From contig NZ_AAEW02000003.1 of NCBI RefSeq assembly GCF_000167355.1, positions 124,001 to 188,000 of the forward strand: a DNA stretch of 64,000 nt, given 5' to 3'. The notes beneath the pieces are model-generated. The model was not told the DNA's origin and did not search any database. It saw only the letters and a list, made by a program, of their open reading frames with translations. The position numbers and the translations under genes are program-made. This document shows, one piece after another, positions 25,421 to 33,128 of this stretch (within the stretch, counting starts at the first letter, position 1; every line of letters starts with the position of its first letter). This DNA is from Desulfuromonas acetoxidans DSM 684. GTDB lineage: Bacteria > Desulfobacterota > Desulfuromonadia > Desulfuromonadales > Desulfuromonadaceae.

Positions 25421-27241
25421 TCACGCTAACAAATTCCCGGCTTCCTTTTGCTCATGCCAATACCAATCCGAGGAGGGTTTAGCAAATGAGCGATTGACTC
25501 TGTCGGCAATGAAATCGACACCATAGAAGCGGCGATAAAACTGCTGTGCTTCATCGAGCACATCAATCCGACAACGTTCCGGATGAAAAATACTCGCAAG
25601 ATGGAGCAAGCCGAGAATCCAGCGCGGACTGCCGAAATCCCAGCCCGCAGCAGGGTGCACAATGATACGTTGGTTGCGCACCGCTTCGACATCAATACCC
25701 AGCGCCGCGCACTCTGTCAGCACATCTTCTTTAGAACTCGACATAAACGCCGACATGACGATCACCTGCGGGTTCAACTCATTCAGTTTATCAACCGTGA
25801 GTCGCCGACCGGGGCGACCACCAACGGAAAGTTGCCGGTTCAGACTTTCGCCCCCTGCCAATTCAACCAGACGGTTTTCCAGACGTCCCGGCCCTATGGC
25901 AAACAGTGTCTTACCCATGGCATAGTAAACACGCGGTCGATCTGTGACACCCGTCATCGCCAGATCCAGATTGTCCAACCAACGTTCAAGGTAGTCAGCC
26001 AACTGCGTTGCGGCAACGGGACGCCCAGCCTGGCGGCCAAAAGAATGTAGCGCATTGAGATAACGACGCGGATCCTGAATATGTTGATGCAGCACCTGCA
26101 AACCATCGCCCTGCAGCAGACTTTCCCATGATCGTGCCACATCCTGCTGGCGTACCACTCCCATGGCGATCAACATGGCTTCAACCATTTCCAGAGCGCG
26201 GGTTAACGGGTAGCCGCCTTGAAAATCCCCCTCTTCAAAGATCGTTGCAGCCACCGTCCCTTTAACAGGCAACTCCACATCACACTGCGGGCACCGCCCC
26301 CCGGCCAAAAGAGCCGGACTTTGATCAAGGAGCAATTTTGCACCCATGGGTCCATAGAAATCCCGCCGAATCACTTCCCCACCACAATCACGACAATAGC
26401 TATTAAGATAAGTGCTGCCGGGAGAATTAAACAGGTAAACATGGTGAAGCCCTTGCTGTAATTCAAGGCAGAGCGCTTCGGCTTCGATAATCGACGGTTC
26501 TTCATCAATCGTCGCCCCTTCAAAGGGCAGAAATCGCATCACCTGTAAAGGAATCTGTCTATCAAGGCGGCTCAACCACTGGCCCAGGGCCATCACTTCA
26601 TTACGATTGGATCGCTGATAAACGCAAGACACTTCAATATGGATACCCGCATCATGCACCCGTTCAATGTTGCGGAGCACCGGAGCCAATCGCGCCCCTC
26701 CACAGGCCTGATACGAGGAGTCACTGAAGCCCTTCATGCCGAAATTGATAAAATCAAGATAAGGCACCAGCTTATCCAGCGCTGCGGCGCTGAAATAGCC
26801 GTTGGTCGAACAACCGACGCTCAGCCCGCACTGAGAAGCCAACTTGGCCACGGCGAGAAAACGCGGAAACGCCGCAAGTGGGTCATTCATCAAAAAAGCG
26901 ATCCCCTCGCAGTCGCTATCCAGCGCCCGATCAATCACCATCTGCGGAGTTAACACTTCAAGGGCACAACTGTCCCGGTTCATCTCTTTAACCAGCACCG
27001 TGGAGATACACCCGGGACAATCAAAATTACAACCGGTGGTGGTCAGTTGCAGAAACTTGCCACCGGGCTGAAAATGCAGCATAGGCATGGTTTCAATGGA
27101 GATGGGACAAGCAACCAGATACCGGTCGGGCTGTCGCTCAACCAGTTGACCATTGCTGAGTTCATAGAGCCCACAGCGGCCAGCCGTTCCATCCTGAAGA
27201 CGGCACTGATGTTCACAAATTGGACAAGTCATTTCAGTCAT
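25421..27241 (-). CDS. Radical SAM protein fused to a C-terminal half of a class III periplasmic-binding protein
   Basis: The 606-residue protein has four parts. An N-terminal Cys cluster (C6, C9, C13, C23) resembles a zinc finger. The radical SAM domain has the [4Fe-4S] motif CNFDCPGC (C71, C75, C78) and is closest to the PflA/AmmeMemoRadiSam group. A zinc ribbon (CRDCGG then CPQC) lies at ~285-330. From ~430 it carries the C-lobe of an iron-complex/BtuF-type binding protein: VYYAMGKTLF, ELAGGESL, LNPQVIVMSA and FYRRFYGVDF. No signal peptide, so it is cytosolic. It follows the second binding protein in the operon. Confidence 0.85.
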   Translation of the reverse strand: MTEMTCPICEHQCRLQDGTAGRCGLYELSNGQLVERQPDRYLVACPISIETMPMLHFQPGGKFLQLTTTGCNFDCPGCISTVLVKEMNRDSCALEVLTPQMVIDRALDSDCEGIAFLMNDPLAAFPRFLAVAKLASQCGLSVGCSTNGYFSAAALDKLVPYLDFINFGMKGFSDSSYQACGGARLAPVLRNIERVHDAGIHIEVSCVYQRSNRNEVMALGQWLSRLDRQIPLQVMRFLPFEGATIDEEPSIIEAEALCLELQQGLHHVYLFNSPGSTYLNSYCRDCGGEVIRRDFYGPMGAKLLLDQSPALLAGGRCPQCDVELPVKGTVAATIFEEGDFQGGYPLTRALEMVEAMLIAMGVVRQQDVARSWESLLQGDGLQVLHQHIQDPRRYLNALHSFGRQAGRPVAATQLADYLERWLDNLDLAMTGVTDRPRVYYAMGKTLFAIGPGRLENRLVELAGGESLNRQLSVGGRPGRRLTVDKLNELNPQVIVMSAFMSSSKEDVLTECAALGIDVEAVRNQRIIVHPAAGWDFGSPRWILGLLHLASIFHPERCRIDVLDEAQQFYRRFYGVDFIADRVNRSFAKPSSDWYWHEQKEAGNLLA

Positions 27242-27333
27242 ATACGTAATCCACAGAGAAAGAGAGGTGATGCGAAAGACAACGGTGATTCACGAAGGAG
27301 GCACTTGACGAACCCATCACCGCCGCTTTCGCA

Positions 27334-28395
27334 TCAAGCCGTTTTTTTATGCTTCACCACCAAAGGATTGGCAAGAAGAGAGTCAATCTCTTCGCTGGTG
27401 AGTTCCATACGGTAAAACAGACGGTAAAAGCAACGCACCTCGTCGGCCATATCCCAGTTAAATTGCTGCGGATACAGCACCCCGCTCAACCAGATCACCC
27501 CGATCAGGCGGTTAATCGACGGGGGACGATCAAACCAGCTATACAACAGCCCCGGCGGTTCGTAACAGGTTCCCCTCTTCACAGCTTCAAGACACGACCA
27601 AAACGGATCGTCGGTCATGCGGGTCAACAGCCGATCTTCGGAATTTCCCTCATCGGACATCACCAGAATCACTTCTGGGTTCCACCGCAGCAGATCATCG
27701 GCACTAATCGGCGTCTGGCCGCAACCACGCAACTCATAGGTTTCAGCACAATTGATCCCGCCGGCCAGATCGATCACTTCGCCATGACGCGCTCCGCGAG
27801 GTTCGGTGTGCAAACCAGACGGCGTTTGCGCGTAATACACGGTATGGCGCGAAGACTTGGGGATGGTGGCTACTGTTCTTTGGATAATGTCGAGTTTTTT
27901 ATCAAAATAATCGGCCAGCATCTCAGCGCGATCTTCGACACCAATCACCAGGCCGACACGGCGAATCACTTCGGCACTACGCTCCAGAGCACCATCAAAA
28001 ATCAGCACCGGGATATCCAGTTCCTTTTGCAGGTTCTCAGCCATTTGAACCTCAGGTTCGTCAATCTTCGACAGCGTCATCGACAGGATCACATCCGGCT
28101 GTGCCTGGCGAATGGCTTCGGTATTAAGGGTTTGTTTACCGCCACCGAACAGGGCACCAAGTACGCCGAGAACCGGCAGGTCAAGATACGATTGCGGCGC
28201 GACCTGCAACTCCAAAGGCGATGGCGGAAAGTTGTGTCCGGCAATCTTTTCCGGCGCCAGGGCATACATCAACGCAGTGATCATCGGGTTGTAACCAAAA
28301 ACTTTTTCTACGCGCTCCTTAACAATGACTTTGCGTCCGGCCATATCAGTGACCAGCCGGGTTCCAACTGGTGGCGTTTTTTCAATATCACTCAT
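27334..28395 (-). CDS. Class III substrate-binding protein without signal peptide (apparently cytosolic)
   Basis: About 353 residues with a full two-lobe fold. The N-lobe has VFGYNPMITALMYALAPEKI and PDVILSMT. The C-lobe has VYYAQTPSGLHTEP, DLAGGINCAE, NPEVILVMSD and SWFDRPPSINRLIG. The family is normally periplasmic, but the start MSDIEKTPP (ATG 28395, GGAG 7 bases upstream) has no hydrophobic leader or lipobox. The alternative GTG/ATG starts upstream do not create one either. It may receive the ligand in the cytosol, for example from the transporter, and hand it to the radical SAM fusion. This is inference. Confidence 0.82.
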   Translation of the reverse strand: MSDIEKTPPVGTRLVTDMAGRKVIVKERVEKVFGYNPMITALMYALAPEKIAGHNFPPSPLELQVAPQSYLDLPVLGVLGALFGGGKQTLNTEAIRQAQPDVILSMTLSKIDEPEVQMAENLQKELDIPVLIFDGALERSAEVIRRVGLVIGVEDRAEMLADYFDKKLDIIQRTVATIPKSSRHTVYYAQTPSGLHTEPRGARHGEVIDLAGGINCAETYELRGCGQTPISADDLLRWNPEVILVMSDEGNSEDRLLTRMTDDPFWSCLEAVKRGTCYEPPGLLYSWFDRPPSINRLIGVIWLSGVLYPQQFNWDMADEVRCFYRLFYRMELTSEEIDSLLANPLVVKHKKTA

Positions 28396-28503
28396 GGATT
28401 CACTCCTTGTTAAAGTCAGCATCTGTTATGCGGACGGCAATATTTTCTTGGCTCCCTTCTCCCGCCGGAAGAAGAATGCTCTGTTAACCAGGTACCGCGA
28501 CCA

Positions 28504-29268
28504 TTAAATTTGCGGCATACAACAGCGATAGCCGTGACGGCTCTCGGCAATTTCTACCGCCACACCGTACAAACGCTGCACGTTATCAGGCGTCAGCACG
28601 CGATCTACCTGATCAAAAGCAAGCATTTCTCCATGGTCGAGCATGGCCACCCGATCCGAACAGGCCAACGCATGATCCGGGTAATGGGTGGTTTTTAAAA
28701 ACGTGGTGCCCTGTTTGGCAAAGTCACGCAAAAAGCGCAGCAACTTGATTTGATTGCCGTAGTCGAGTCCATTGACCGGCTCATCGAGAAACAGGATCTC
28801 CGCCTGCTGACACAACGCCCGAGCGATCAGAGCCAACTGCTGCTGGCCGCCACTGATCCGTGAAAAAGGCATGGCCGACAACGCATCTGCACCAACCTGC
28901 TCCAACGCTTCGTGAGCCAGTCGGTAATCATGCTTGCTGTAGTTTGAAAACAGACCACCATGGGCGAGACGGCCCATCAACACCACATCCAATACCGTGT
29001 AGGAAAACGGCATGTGGTGGATCTGCGGCACATAAGCGATCTTGCGGGCCAGTTCCTGACGGCGGTAATCGCCAATCGGCTTGCCGAACAACCTCACTTC
29101 CCCCTGACCGCGCAGCAGACCGAGCAGGATTTTCAGCAAGGTGCTTTTGCCGCTGCCATTGGGCCCCAATAAAGAGACCACTTCGCCACCGGCAAGATCG
29201 AAATCAACCCCCTGCAATACCGGCTTGCGACCGTAGGAAAATCGGATATTACGCGCCTCAATCACCAT
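28504..29268 (-). CDS. ABC transporter ATP-binding protein (FecE/BtuD/FepC type)
   Basis: The 254-residue protein has Walker A GPNGSGKST, Q-loop YVPQIHH, signature ISGGQQQLALIARAL and Walker B ILFLDEP. This is the iron-complex/vitamin B12 importer ATPase class. Its start overlaps the permease stop (ATTAATG region), so the pair is co-translated. It powers import by the FecCD-type permease encoded upstream. Confidence 0.93.
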   Translation of the reverse strand: MVIEARNIRFSYGRKPVLQGVDFDLAGGEVVSLLGPNGSGKSTLLKILLGLLRGQGEVRLFGKPIGDYRRQELARKIAYVPQIHHMPFSYTVLDVVLMGRLAHGGLFSNYSKHDYRLAHEALEQVGADALSAMPFSRISGGQQQLALIARALCQQAEILFLDEPVNGLDYGNQIKLLRFLRDFAKQGTTFLKTTHYPDHALACSDRVAMLDHGEMLAFDQVDRVLTPDNVQRLYGVAVEIAESRHGYRCCMPQI

Positions 29269-30362
29269 TAATGAAATCCCTCCCGTGCATGTTTCAACAC
29301 GATAATAAAGATGGGAATGCCAACCAGTGACGTCAGGATGCCGATAGGGATCTCATGGGCAAACAAGGTGCGCGACAAATTATCCGTCACCAGCAGGAAC
29401 AGCGCGCCGATCAGCGCGCTGGCCGGCAGCACTTTGCGGTTATCGGCACCGAGCAGCAGCCGCGCCATGTGCGGAATAATCAGACCAATCCAGCCTATGA
29501 CACCAGCCATCACCACGCACAGGGCACTGACCAGGGTGGCCAAAGTGATGGCAATCACCTTGATGCGCCGCACGTTGAGACCAAGAGACTGCGCCTCTTC
29601 ATCGCCAAGGCTCAGGGCGTTGAGATATTTAGCCATCAGCGTCAGAACCAGGACGGAAAACAGCATCGGCCCGGCCACCAGCACAATGGTGTCCTTATCG
29701 CTGAACGACAGACTGCCCATCAACCAGTAGACAATAGCCGGCAGAGTATCGTAGGGATCGGCACTGTACTTAAGCACCGACAACAGTGCGGTAAACAATG
29801 AACTGCTGATCACCCCGCCGAGGATAAGGATGATGACACTGCGACTATTGCGGTAGATCAAAGAGATCATCACCGCTGTGGCCACAGCCGCCGCACCAAA
29901 CACAAATGCCGCCACCTGCACGCCCAGCCACGGCAATTGCAGCACCATGCCTAAAGCAGCACCAAACGATGAACCGGCCAGCACACCGAGAATGCCCGGC
30001 GACACCAGTGGATTAACAAACATGGCCTGAAAGGTACTTCCGGCCACGGACAGTGAAGCACCAATCACCACAGCGGCAATAATGCGCGGCAGGCGGATCT
30101 CAAATATCACACTGTACAAGGTGGCGAACTGCTGGCGCGCCACATCAGACTGGCCGGTGATCACCAGACGAGCAAACTCAGTATAATCATCGTATGATAC
30201 CGGGTATTTGCCCAACAGCAGTGAGGCTTGCATGGCCACCAGCAACACCAGAACCAAGCCGACAAACACCAACTGTTGTCGATTGAACGACCAGCTCAGT
30301 CGCCGACAGGTACTGTTCCGCTTCCACAGCGGACGCCATTTCTCTGAACAGGAAGTGTCCAT
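29268..30362 (-). CDS. FecCD-family ABC transporter permease
   Basis: The 364-residue protein has about ten membrane helices. The family motif RLPRIIAAVVIGASLSVAGS lies near residue 98, GILGVLAGSSFGAALG follows, and GWIGLIIPHMARLLLG lies near 280. These are the hallmarks of FecCD/BtuC permeases, which import siderophores, cobalamin, haem or, in MolB, molybdate. ATG overlaps the TonB stop. One gene presumably forms a homodimeric channel. Confidence 0.93.
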   Translation of the reverse strand: MDTSCSEKWRPLWKRNSTCRRLSWSFNRQQLVFVGLVLVLLVAMQASLLLGKYPVSYDDYTEFARLVITGQSDVARQQFATLYSVIFEIRLPRIIAAVVIGASLSVAGSTFQAMFVNPLVSPGILGVLAGSSFGAALGMVLQLPWLGVQVAAFVFGAAAVATAVMISLIYRNSRSVIILILGGVISSSLFTALLSVLKYSADPYDTLPAIVYWLMGSLSFSDKDTIVLVAGPMLFSVLVLTLMAKYLNALSLGDEEAQSLGLNVRRIKVIAITLATLVSALCVVMAGVIGWIGLIIPHMARLLLGADNRKVLPASALIGALFLLVTDNLSRTLFAHEIPIGILTSLVGIPIFIIVLKHAREGFH

Positions 30363-31258
30363 CAGCGCAACTCAAAAATAATCGGCGCGGTCACCGTCAG
30401 CGCACCTTGGGGCGGCGCAGCAAACGGCGCGGCATGACGAATGGTATGGATCGCAGCCCGATCGAGCATGCGCCTGCCGCAACTGGTCAACACCGTCACG
30501 TTGTTGTCGGTAAGAGAGCCATCCGCCGCAATCTCGAATTGAAATTTGCCCTTCCCTTCGATATGCCATTTACGCGCTTTAAGCGGGTAATGGAGATGTG
30601 CCTGAACCTGCTGTTGGACCAACATGACGTAGCGCTCCAGCTCCGTTGCCATTCGCTCGCCCTGCATGGCCATGCCCGGCACGGGATCAACCACCTGTTC
30701 GGCGGAGGCTGAAACCATTGACGGCCCCTGAACCTGTTCCGCGACATTGGCGACCGCGGCGGCAGCGGCGACCGGCGGCTCAGGCAGGACTTCAGGCTTC
30801 ACAGCCACCTCTTCCTTACGTGGTGCAGGCGGCGGTTCTGGTTCACGCTGCTTTTCAATCGTCGTTTTGATCACTGGAACCGTCGGTTCCACCACTTTCG
30901 GTCTCTCGACAGGTTTGGGCGGGGCAACCACCGGAGGTGGCGTGACAGGCTCGGTGACGCGCACAACAGGTTGTGCGGCAACCGGAGCAGCCGCCACCGC
31001 AGACGGAGCAAAACTGACCAGTGTAATAGGCTGCGCCTCCACCGACTGCGGTGTCTGCGCCGGCACGGCCAGCAAGCTATACAGGCCAACATGCACCACC
31101 GCCGACAGGGTCAAAAATGTGCTCAACCCGGTGCTTTTTACCACTCCCAGCCCAACGGAACCACTGGAGCACAATGGCACCATGGCAACCAAAATGGCCT
31201 TCACGGCCAGCAACCAGGAATACGGCATCACCGCAGAAGATTTAAAGGTTCGGTTCAT
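30362..31258 (-). CDS. tonB: TonB energy transducer
   Basis: About 298 residues. Hydrophobic segments lie at residues ~12-30 and 40-63. A long Pro/Val/Glu-rich spacer (EPVTPPPVVAPPKPVERPK) spans ~75-190. The C-terminal TonB domain contains HYPLKARKWHIEGKGKFQF (quoted in part). The start at 31258 overlaps the ExbD stop by 17 bases; a start at 31294 would overlap further. TonB links the proton-driven ExbBD motor to the outer-membrane receptors, here the product of 33129-35219 and probably also that of 10091-12070. Confidence 0.9.
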   Translation of the reverse strand: MNRTFKSSAVMPYSWLLAVKAILVAMVPLCSSGSVGLGVVKSTGLSTFLTLSAVVHVGLYSLLAVPAQTPQSVEAQPITLVSFAPSAVAAAPVAAQPVVRVTEPVTPPPVVAPPKPVERPKVVEPTVPVIKTTIEKQREPEPPPAPRKEEVAVKPEVLPEPPVAAAAAVANVAEQVQGPSMVSASAEQVVDPVPGMAMQGERMATELERYVMLVQQQVQAHLHYPLKARKWHIEGKGKFQFEIAADGSLTDNNVTVLTSCGRRMLDRAAIHTIRHAAPFAAPPQGALTVTAPIIFELR

Positions 31259-31652
31259 CGTCCTGACTCTCCAGAGCAAAGGTAAAAAAACCATGGCGTT
31301 TGCACAGATCGATCACTTCAACCACCAGACCGTAGCGGGCTCCGGCATCGCTGCGCACCAGCACCGGCCATTCACTATTCGCTTGCTCAAGGTGCGCCAC
31401 CAGTTCGCGACGCTTCACCTGTTTATCGTCCACATACAGCAGTCCTCGCCGGTCGATGCTGATGGTAACGTGGGGATCAGTCTCAGACAGGGAGGCGGCA
31501 GTCTGCGCCTTGGGCAAATTCAGTTCCAGCGCCTGCTGCGTAATAAAACTAGCCGTAGCCATAAACACGATCAGCAGCACCAGCACGATGTCAACGAACG
31601 GTGTCATGTTGATCTGCGAGATCTCCTGGTCCGTCGTGAAATCGTTATTCAT
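31242..31652 (-). CDS. exbD: ExbD/TolR family biopolymer transport protein
   Basis: The 136-residue protein has one N-terminal helix with the conserved aspartate in MTPFVDIVLVLLIVFM. A short periplasmic domain follows, with 'VTISIDRRGLLYVDDKQV'. It forms the proton channel with ExbB. It overlaps exbB by 8 bases and tonB by 17. Confidence 0.92.
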   Translation of the reverse strand: MNNDFTTDQEISQINMTPFVDIVLVLLIVFMATASFITQQALELNLPKAQTAASLSETDPHVTISIDRRGLLYVDDKQVKRRELVAHLEQANSEWPVLVRSDAGARYGLVVEVIDLCKRHGFFTFALESQDDEPNL

Positions 31653-32085
31653 TGTTCTGCCTCAACAACAGCCAGGTTTGCAGGGTCTTTGAAAAGGCGT
31701 TGTAAGCGATCACCGCCGGGATGGCCACCAACAACCCCATGGCCGTGGCCACCAGAGCTTCGGAGATCCCACCCATGACCACCTTGATCCCAGAGCCTTG
31801 CTGCAGATGCAGGTCGTGGAATGCCTTGATCACGCCGAGTACCGTACCAAACAGCCCGATAAACGGCGCGTTGTTGCCGAGGGTAGCAAGTATCGTCAAC
31901 CGCTTCTGACCGAACAGCAGCAGATCACGCTTGCTCAATTGACCATAACAACGCCGCAAGTGAACAAACGCATACAGCCGTTCGAGAATGACGCCCAATG
32001 TCACCACACTAAGTGCCAGCAAAATATACAGAACAAAATCACCGCCACCGAGAAACATCCGCAACAGGGAATCACTGACCTTCAT
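31645..32085 (-). CDS. exbB: ExbB/TolQ/MotA-family proton channel protein
   Basis: The 146-residue protein has three helices and the family core LTILATLGNNAPFIGLFGTVLGVIKAF (quoted in part: NNAPFIGLFGTVLGVIKAF). It is shorter than E. coli ExbB, as in many Deltaproteobacteria. ATG 32085 overlaps the stop of the binding-protein gene; GGAGG lies about 6 bases before it. A GTG codon three bases upstream is an alternative. Confidence 0.92.
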   Translation of the reverse strand: MKVSDSLLRMFLGGGDFVLYILLALSVVTLGVILERLYAFVHLRRCYGQLSKRDLLLFGQKRLTILATLGNNAPFIGLFGTVLGVIKAFHDLHLQQGSGIKVVMGGISEALVATAMGLLVAIPAVIAYNAFSKTLQTWLLLRQNNE

Positions 32086-33125
32086 CACGCCCCTCCTTTT
32101 CCTATCGCACGGGTCGCCGCCGGAAACATCATGCGTGATAAGTCGTCTTCGTCCACCCGCACTCCGAAAAACAGCTCAAAAAACGCCCGCGCCTTCGCTT
32201 TGACATCGTAGGGATAGCGCTGTGGATAAAACTGGGCCGCCAACCAATGCCCACCGATCAGCCGCATGAATGACGGTGGACGGTCGAGCCAGTTGAACGG
32301 GGTTTTTGGCACCAGAGCCACGCGGCCCTGCCGCACCGCTGTCAATTGTTGCCACAGAGGATCGTCAAACAGCTCGCGATAGCACAGCGGATTTTGCACA
32401 ACAATCACTTCGGGATCATAGGCCAAAAGCTGCTCCATATTAATGCTCTGCAACCCCGTCACCGTGGTCTGACGCCCCTGGTGGACATTAATACCTCCGG
32501 CATAACGCAGCGGCTCCGCGTGAAAAGAACCGGCACATTCCGTTTGCAAGCCGTCACGCCCTTCGGCGTAATACACCCGCACCCGTTCGTCGGGGGGGAT
32601 GGTGGCGACAAAGCGTTGCAAATCATCAATCTGCTGTTCGGCCCAAACAGCCAGCGCCTCGCCACGTTTGGCACGACCAATAACTGCAGAGAGTTGACGA
32701 AATACCTGCGGGTAGTTGGCCGTGTCATCAATATTCACCGCCAGCGCCTTGTATCCGATTCGTCCCAGATCGCCATCCACTTTGTCCTGCAACAACGGCG
32801 TATCCCAACTGACAATCAGATCCGGCTTTTGCCGGAGAATCTCTTCGAGATTGGGGTGACGATTGCCGTGCCAACCACCGAGAACCGGCAAGTGGCGGAA
32901 CCATTCACGCAAAAACCGATCATCCGCGTTGTTGGATGGATTGCGCAGCGGAGCATTAACAGCAATCAGCCCGTCTGCACCAAGCACATAGAGGAGATGG
33001 GTAATGGGCGGCGCCGTACCGTAAATGCGCTGTGGCTGGGCATCCCTGTGCCCCCCCTGGGAAGCGGGGGCCACATTGGGAAACATCACAAACACACAAC
33101 AGATGAGCAGGAGCAGGCCACGCAT
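32085..33125 (-). CDS. Class III periplasmic substrate-binding protein
   Basis: The 346-residue protein has a signal peptide, LLLLICCVFVMFPNVAPA. The binding-protein lobes follow, with RIYGTAPPITHLLYVLG, KPDLIVSWDTPLL, VYYAEGRDGLQTECAG, RYAGGINV, DPEVIVVQNPL, FNWLDRPPSFMRLIG and a tail FFELFFGVRV. It belongs to the family that feeds FecCD permeases; members bind Fe, Ni, Co or oxyanion complexes. It lies 3 bases from the receptor stop and overlaps exbB. It shares clear C-lobe motifs with two other proteins of this operon. Confidence 0.9.
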   Translation of the reverse strand: MRGLLLLICCVFVMFPNVAPASQGGHRDAQPQRIYGTAPPITHLLYVLGADGLIAVNAPLRNPSNNADDRFLREWFRHLPVLGGWHGNRHPNLEEILRQKPDLIVSWDTPLLQDKVDGDLGRIGYKALAVNIDDTANYPQVFRQLSAVIGRAKRGEALAVWAEQQIDDLQRFVATIPPDERVRVYYAEGRDGLQTECAGSFHAEPLRYAGGINVHQGRQTTVTGLQSINMEQLLAYDPEVIVVQNPLCYRELFDDPLWQQLTAVRQGRVALVPKTPFNWLDRPPSFMRLIGGHWLAAQFYPQRYPYDVKAKARAFFELFFGVRVDEDDLSRMMFPAATRAIGKGGA

Positions 33126-33128
33126 GGC

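Noticed and set aside
27349-28413. 354-codon plus-strand open frame opposite the cytosolic binding protein
   Set aside because: Shadow of a gene with clear binding-protein motifs.
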